From IMG/VR virus record IMGVR_UViG_3300044675_001585, positions 1 through 24,157 of that record: 24,157 nt of DNA. The stretch is one strand, 5' to 3'. Origin of the DNA: a virus. A model generated the notes under the pieces. That model saw only the letters and a list, made by a program, of their open reading frames with translations. It was not told the DNA's origin and searched no databases. Shown here in pieces: positions 21,124 to 24,157 of this stretch; position 1 is the stretch's first letter; every line of letters begins with the position of its first letter. Position numbers and translations under genes: made by a program.

Positions 21124-22107
21124 ATGGCATTAGTTGAAATAAGCCAACTTGACGTATCCTTCAGAGGTACTGAGGCAAATAACATTTTTTTAGAGCCAGT
21201 ATTCTTTGACGATGACCTTCGCGGACAGTTCCGTGTACTTGGAAACGTTGCGAATAAAAAGAAAATGGTTTTTGTACAACAGTTGGAAAACATTGTAAGA
21301 AAGTACTCAGGATGCGGATTTAATCCCGTGGGTTCAGTTGACATTTACCAGCGTACCATCGACGTTGAAAAAATGAAAGTGGATTTAGAAATGTGTTGGG
21401 ACGAGTTCGAGGATACCGTTTTCGAAGAGTTATTGAAAACAGGTACAAGGCTTCCAGATGTTTCAGGAACATTGATTGAAAATATTCTTTTGACCCGTAC
21501 ACAACAGGCGATAAGAAATGACATTACCCGTCTTTCTTACTTCGGTGACCAGTCTTCAAACAATCCTAACTTTGATTCATTAGACGGTTTTTGGACGGTT
21601 TACTATCCTCAATTAGTTGCACAAGACTTAGTGCCACGTTGCAACACTGGTTCAGGTTCTGACCTTGGTGCAGGTGACGGCTTCGCGATCCTTCGCGCGG
21701 TGTATGACCAGGCTCCTTTGCAGTTGAAAGGTTTACCTGCCAATCAAAAGGTATTCAATGTAACTCAAAGCGTTTATTCTCAATTAAGGGAAGACATTGA
21801 AAACGGCGGTGGCGGTGACTACGGTTTACTTCAGTTAATCAACGGGGTTGAGCAATTCACCTTCCGTGGTGTAACCGTTATTCCTCAATTCCGTTGGGAC
21901 GACATTGCAACAGGACTTGGAACAACCAAGCCTCACTACGTGGAATATACCACGCCGCAAAACAAGGTACTTGCGACGGACGTGTTAAGCCCTGAAACGG
22001 CTTTGGAACTTTGGTATGACCAGAAGGACGAAAAGGTGTACATAAAGGCGCGCTTTAAAATGGGCGTAAATTATATTCACCCATCATTAATCAGCTTAGG
22101 CTACTAA
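21124..22107 (+). CDS. Major capsid protein
   Basis: The 327-residue protein has capsid composition and size: a beta/helix N-terminus (MALVEISQLDVSFRGTEAN), a long alpha region with acidic helices (KMKVDLEMCWDEFEDTVFEELL), a surface loop rich in Gly/Asn/Asp (NTGSGSDLGAGDG), and a C-terminal part with GVTVIPQFRWDD and ALELWYDQKDEKVYIKARFKMG, as in phage HK97-fold capsids. There is a strong A-rich start and the protein stands between head protease and portal. I cannot see a cleavage site with certainty. Confidence 0.8.
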   Translation: MALVEISQLDVSFRGTEANNIFLEPVFFDDDLRGQFRVLGNVANKKKMVFVQQLENIVRKYSGCGFNPVGSVDIYQRTIDVEKMKVDLEMCWDEFEDTVFEELLKTGTRLPDVSGTLIENILLTRTQQAIRNDITRLSYFGDQSSNNPNFDSLDGFWTVYYPQLVAQDLVPRCNTGSGSDLGAGDGFAILRAVYDQAPLQLKGLPANQKVFNVTQSVYSQLREDIENGGGGDYGLLQLINGVEQFTFRGVTVIPQFRWDDIATGLGTTKPHYVEYTTPQNKVLATDVLSPETALELWYDQKDEKVYIKARFKMGVNYIHPSLISLGY

Positions 22108-22117
22108 TTAAAAACGA
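22108..22117 (+). promoter_or_regulatory. A-rich translation start region of the 182-residue gene
   Basis: TTAAAAACGA lies directly before the ATG at 22118 and copies the site before the capsid gene. This suggests that the 182-residue protein is also made in large amounts. Confidence 0.5.
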
Positions 22118-22666
22118 ATGAGCGCAATAACAGGCGGTTGGCTTAATCAATGTACAGATGGCACTTGCGCAGGAGGTATTGGCAAATTTTATGTTGCCAA
22201 TGCTAATCAGGTGACAAGCATAACCAACAACGCATCGGGAGCAACCACGGCAATAACAATGACCTCAACGGCTGCCGTTTTTTACGAAATTGAATTTAGG
22301 GATAACTCAGGCGCGTTCACGGAAACGGTAACGCAAGATCCTGATACTTTGTCAGTAGCCATTGAGCAAAGTTTGACGGGAATCATTAATTGCCGCGATC
22401 AGGAATTAAGAAACCTTATTCAAGACATGGCAAATCAAGCGTGCGGTTTGGTTTGTGTGCACGTTGAAAACACGGGTAATTATTGGATTTGGGGCGTTGA
22501 ACCAGTAGGCGGTAAGAAAAGGGTTGCAAGGTTAACAAGTGCCGAAGGTTTATCTGGTGCATTGTTTACCGATTCAAATCAAGAAACACTTACCATTACT
22601 TGTAGAACAACGAACAAAGCGAGGTACATTGTGAACGGCGAAACAGTGATGAACGCCTTAGATTAA
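22118..22666 (+). CDS. Abundant structural protein, possible tail tube or head protein
   Basis: The 182-residue protein has a conserved-looking core GLVCVHVENTGNYWIWGVEPVGG followed by LTSAEGLSGALF and TLTITCRTTNKARYIVNG. This pattern, a strand ending in NYWxxG and a later Ser-Gly segment, resembles a structural protein family often next to capsid genes in Bacteroidota phages, possibly a tail tube. Two to four cysteines lie near the N-terminus (CTDGTC). The A-rich start, equal to that of the capsid gene, suggests high expression. Tail tube is the best guess; a head protein is also possible. Confidence 0.55.
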   Translation: MSAITGGWLNQCTDGTCAGGIGKFYVANANQVTSITNNASGATTAITMTSTAAVFYEIEFRDNSGAFTETVTQDPDTLSVAIEQSLTGIINCRDQELRNLIQDMANQACGLVCVHVENTGNYWIWGVEPVGGKKRVARLTSAEGLSGALFTDSNQETLTITCRTTNKARYIVNGETVMNALD

Positions 22667-22673
22667 ATAAAGT

Positions 22674-22910
22674 ATGATAGTAAGGGATAAAAGTAAGCAA
22701 ATGCTTTACGTTGGGGCTGACCTTTCGGGCAAAGCTGGAATCATTCGAAAAACTATCGGCGAACTTTCACAAAACGAATTGAGGGCTTGGTACACATCAA
22801 GCCCTCAGACCGTTGGGCAACACGTCATTTATACCCCTGAGAAAAAAAGCTATGAGCCAACAATTAAAGAAAATACAGGCAGTCCCGAACAGGAACAACA
22901 GGGTAAGTAA
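22674..22910 (+). CDS. 78-residue hypothetical protein
   Basis: The ORF starts ATG 22674 (MIVRDKSKQMLYVGADLSGK), a short mixed domain, and ends in a polar tail rich in Pro, Glu and Gln (NTGSPEQEQQGK). The tail overlaps the portal start by 59 nt, an unusually long overlap in this compact arm. It may be a connector or regulator, or the true portal start may be later. No family is recognised. Confidence 0.5.
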   Translation: MIVRDKSKQMLYVGADLSGKAGIIRKTIGELSQNELRAWYTSSPQTVGQHVIYTPEKKSYEPTIKENTGSPEQEQQGK

Positions 22911-24157
22911 AAGGAATCAAAGCCCTTTACTTGCGTCTGTTACTTTAGATACTTCCAATACCATGTTGGTAAAGGAGGACATTTTTAATGAGCCGTCACG
23001 GGAGAGGCTTGATTTCACGGGGGCAAAATGGGTAAGATTCTTTACGCAAAAAGACGACTTTTTAAAGAGCCTTATAGCCATTGTAAATAATTCGCCGACG
23101 TTACGAAGGATAATCGAAGATAAAACAAATATGGTTGTCGGTGACGGCTTCATTCCCATGAAAGGTAAGTCAAATACTTTGCTTACCACGTCGATGAAGG
23201 GTGAGGTTATCACCGACGATTCTTTAAATGAAATTGAGGATGTTATTTCACAGGTTAATTTACATGGTCAAAATCTGCAGGAAGTTTTGGCTCAACTTGC
23301 TTTTGACTATGATGCTTTTGGAAATAGCTTTTGTGAAATTGTTAAAGGCAAAGTAGGCAGCGAGCCATTCACTTATATTTATCATGTACCCGTGTATAAC
23401 ATTGGTATTCGAAAAGCGGAAGCGGATCAGCTTATAAAATCAGTTGGCATTTACGACAACTGGGAAGAAGTGCCGCTTACAACCGACGGCGTGTTTTACG
23501 AAAGTGAAGGATTCAGGGAAGTACCAATTTACCCAGACTTTAAGAAATTTGATGACGGAACACAAAGAAGTGTTATCCATGTAAAGCAATACGCGGCAGG
23601 CTATTTTTACTTTGGTTTACCTGAGTGGATTGGCGCAAAAATGTGGGCTGAAATGGAATACCGCATTCAAAGGTTTAATACAAGTAAGTTTGAAAACGGC
23701 TTCATGCCTTCGGGTATCATGCAATTTTTCGGCTCGGTTACTCCAAATGAAGCAAGGAAACTTGTTGAAGGAATTGAAAGCAAGTTCACGGGGATGGCAA
23801 ATAATCATAAGTTATTTGTACAGGTTCTGAGGGACGAGAAATTAAAAGCAAATTGGATTCCCACGTCAAAGGAAAATGAAGGGGAATTTTTAAACTTGCA
23901 AAACTTGGCAGCCTCGGCGATTGTCGTGGCGAATAGATGGAGCAAGTCACTTGCAGGCTTCGCAACCGCGGGGCAACTTGGTAGCAATCAACAGATAAGA
24001 CAAGAGATGGAGTACTTACAAAGCACGGTGATTAAGCCGCGCCAAAACTTGATGTTATCTAAAATCATAAATCCTTATTTAGCCGAAATTGGGCTTTATA
24101 ACCCAGCCTTAAAAGACGTTCAATTCTCAATATCAAACACTTTACCCGTGTCTTTCA
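22852..24157 (+). CDS. Portal protein, 3' end cut by window edge
   Basis: A rightward frame from ATG 22852 stays open to the window end (435 codons). It begins MSQQLKKIQAVPNRNNRV, and reads through QKDDFLKSLIAIVNNSPTLRR, then NLQEVLAQLAFDYDAFGNSF, HVPVYNIGIRKAEAD, VIHVKQYAAGYFYFGLPEW and GFMPSGIMQFFGS, then KSLAGFATAGQLGSNQQIRQE. The helix-rich build, the YxxFGLPEW turn and GQLGSNQQ segment are typical of PBSX-type portal proteins. The portal forms the dodecameric gate through which the terminase packages DNA. The first 20 codons overlap the previous ORF, so a later start is possible. Finding the portal at the far end, after capsid, is unusual. Confidence 0.82.
   Translation, partial: MSQQLKKIQAVPNRNNRVSKRNQSPLLASVTLDTSNTMLVKEDIFNEPSRERLDFTGAKWVRFFTQKDDFLKSLIAIVNNSPTLRRIIEDKTNMVVGDGFIPMKGKSNTLLTTSMKGEVITDDSLNEIEDVISQVNLHGQNLQEVLAQLAFDYDAFGNSFCEIVKGKVGSEPFTYIYHVPVYNIGIRKAEADQLIKSVGIYDNWEEVPLTTDGVFYESEGFREVPIYPDFKKFDDGTQRSVIHVKQYAAGYFYFGLPEWIGAKMWAEMEYRIQRFNTSKFENGFMPSGIMQFFGSVTPNEARKLVEGIESKFTGMANNHKLFVQVLRDEKLKANWIPTSKENEGEFLNLQNLAASAIVVANRWSKSLAGFATAGQLGSNQQIRQEMEYLQSTVIKPRQNLMLSKIINPYLAEIGLYNPALKDVQFSISNTLPVSF

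Noticed and set aside
1-24157. CRISPR array, insertion sequence, integrase or attachment site
   Set aside because: No regularly spaced repeats, transposase motif, tyrosine or serine recombinase, or duplicated tRNA end was seen.

Overview
The window is a stretch of a tailed double-stranded DNA phage or prophage, most likely infecting a member of the Bacteroidota. The evidence is a near-complete siphovirus-type set of structural genes, AT-rich promoter elements of the Bacteroidota form TAnnTTTG, A-rich rather than Shine-Dalgarno start regions (TTAAAAAC just before two start codons), and replication and tail proteins of types I associate with Bacteroidota phages. No integrase, repressor, lysis gene or host gene is visible, so lytic or temperate lifestyle cannot be decided here.

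Layout. Positions 1-4100 are read leftward: a truncated helical protein, a probable replication initiator with a repeat-bearing linker, a ParB-domain protein, a 51-residue protein, a SAM-dependent methyltransferase, and upstream of these three tRNA-like elements. This arm is rich in RNA-level signals: a strong terminator hairpin sits 13 nt in front of the replication gene, and a three-hairpin leader with two complementary loops sits in front of the ParB gene. Positions about 4100-4180 are a divergent control region. From 4181 to the right edge everything is read rightward and packed tightly, mostly with ATGA or TAATG junctions.

The rightward arm begins with SSB, two small proteins, a glycosyltransferase, two tandem paralogous proteins and a second ParB-domain protein. 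Packaging follows: a terminase-small-subunit-like protein, a DUF4406-type nucleotide-processing protein and the terminase large subunit. Four small coupled ORFs come next, three of them tandem paralogs. Then come the tail genes: a probable tail assembly chaperone with a -1 frameshift, two connector or tail-completion candidates, two large tail proteins and a 978-residue tape measure. After two small ORFs come a ClpP-type head protease, a small structural protein, the major capsid protein, a possible tail tube or head protein and the portal, which is cut by the window edge.

Strongest points for follow-up: (1) a -1 frameshift at a T9 run (10813-10821) into a frame with no ATG; (2) the ParB leader with 7-nt complementary loops; (3) three tRNA-like elements with shared acceptor, D and T arms but no normal anticodon arm; (4) strong over-representation of CCACGG/CCGTGG in all three codon phases, absent from the first 2.7 kb; (5) a gene order with capsid and portal genes downstream of the tail genes; (6) two families of tandem small paralogs.
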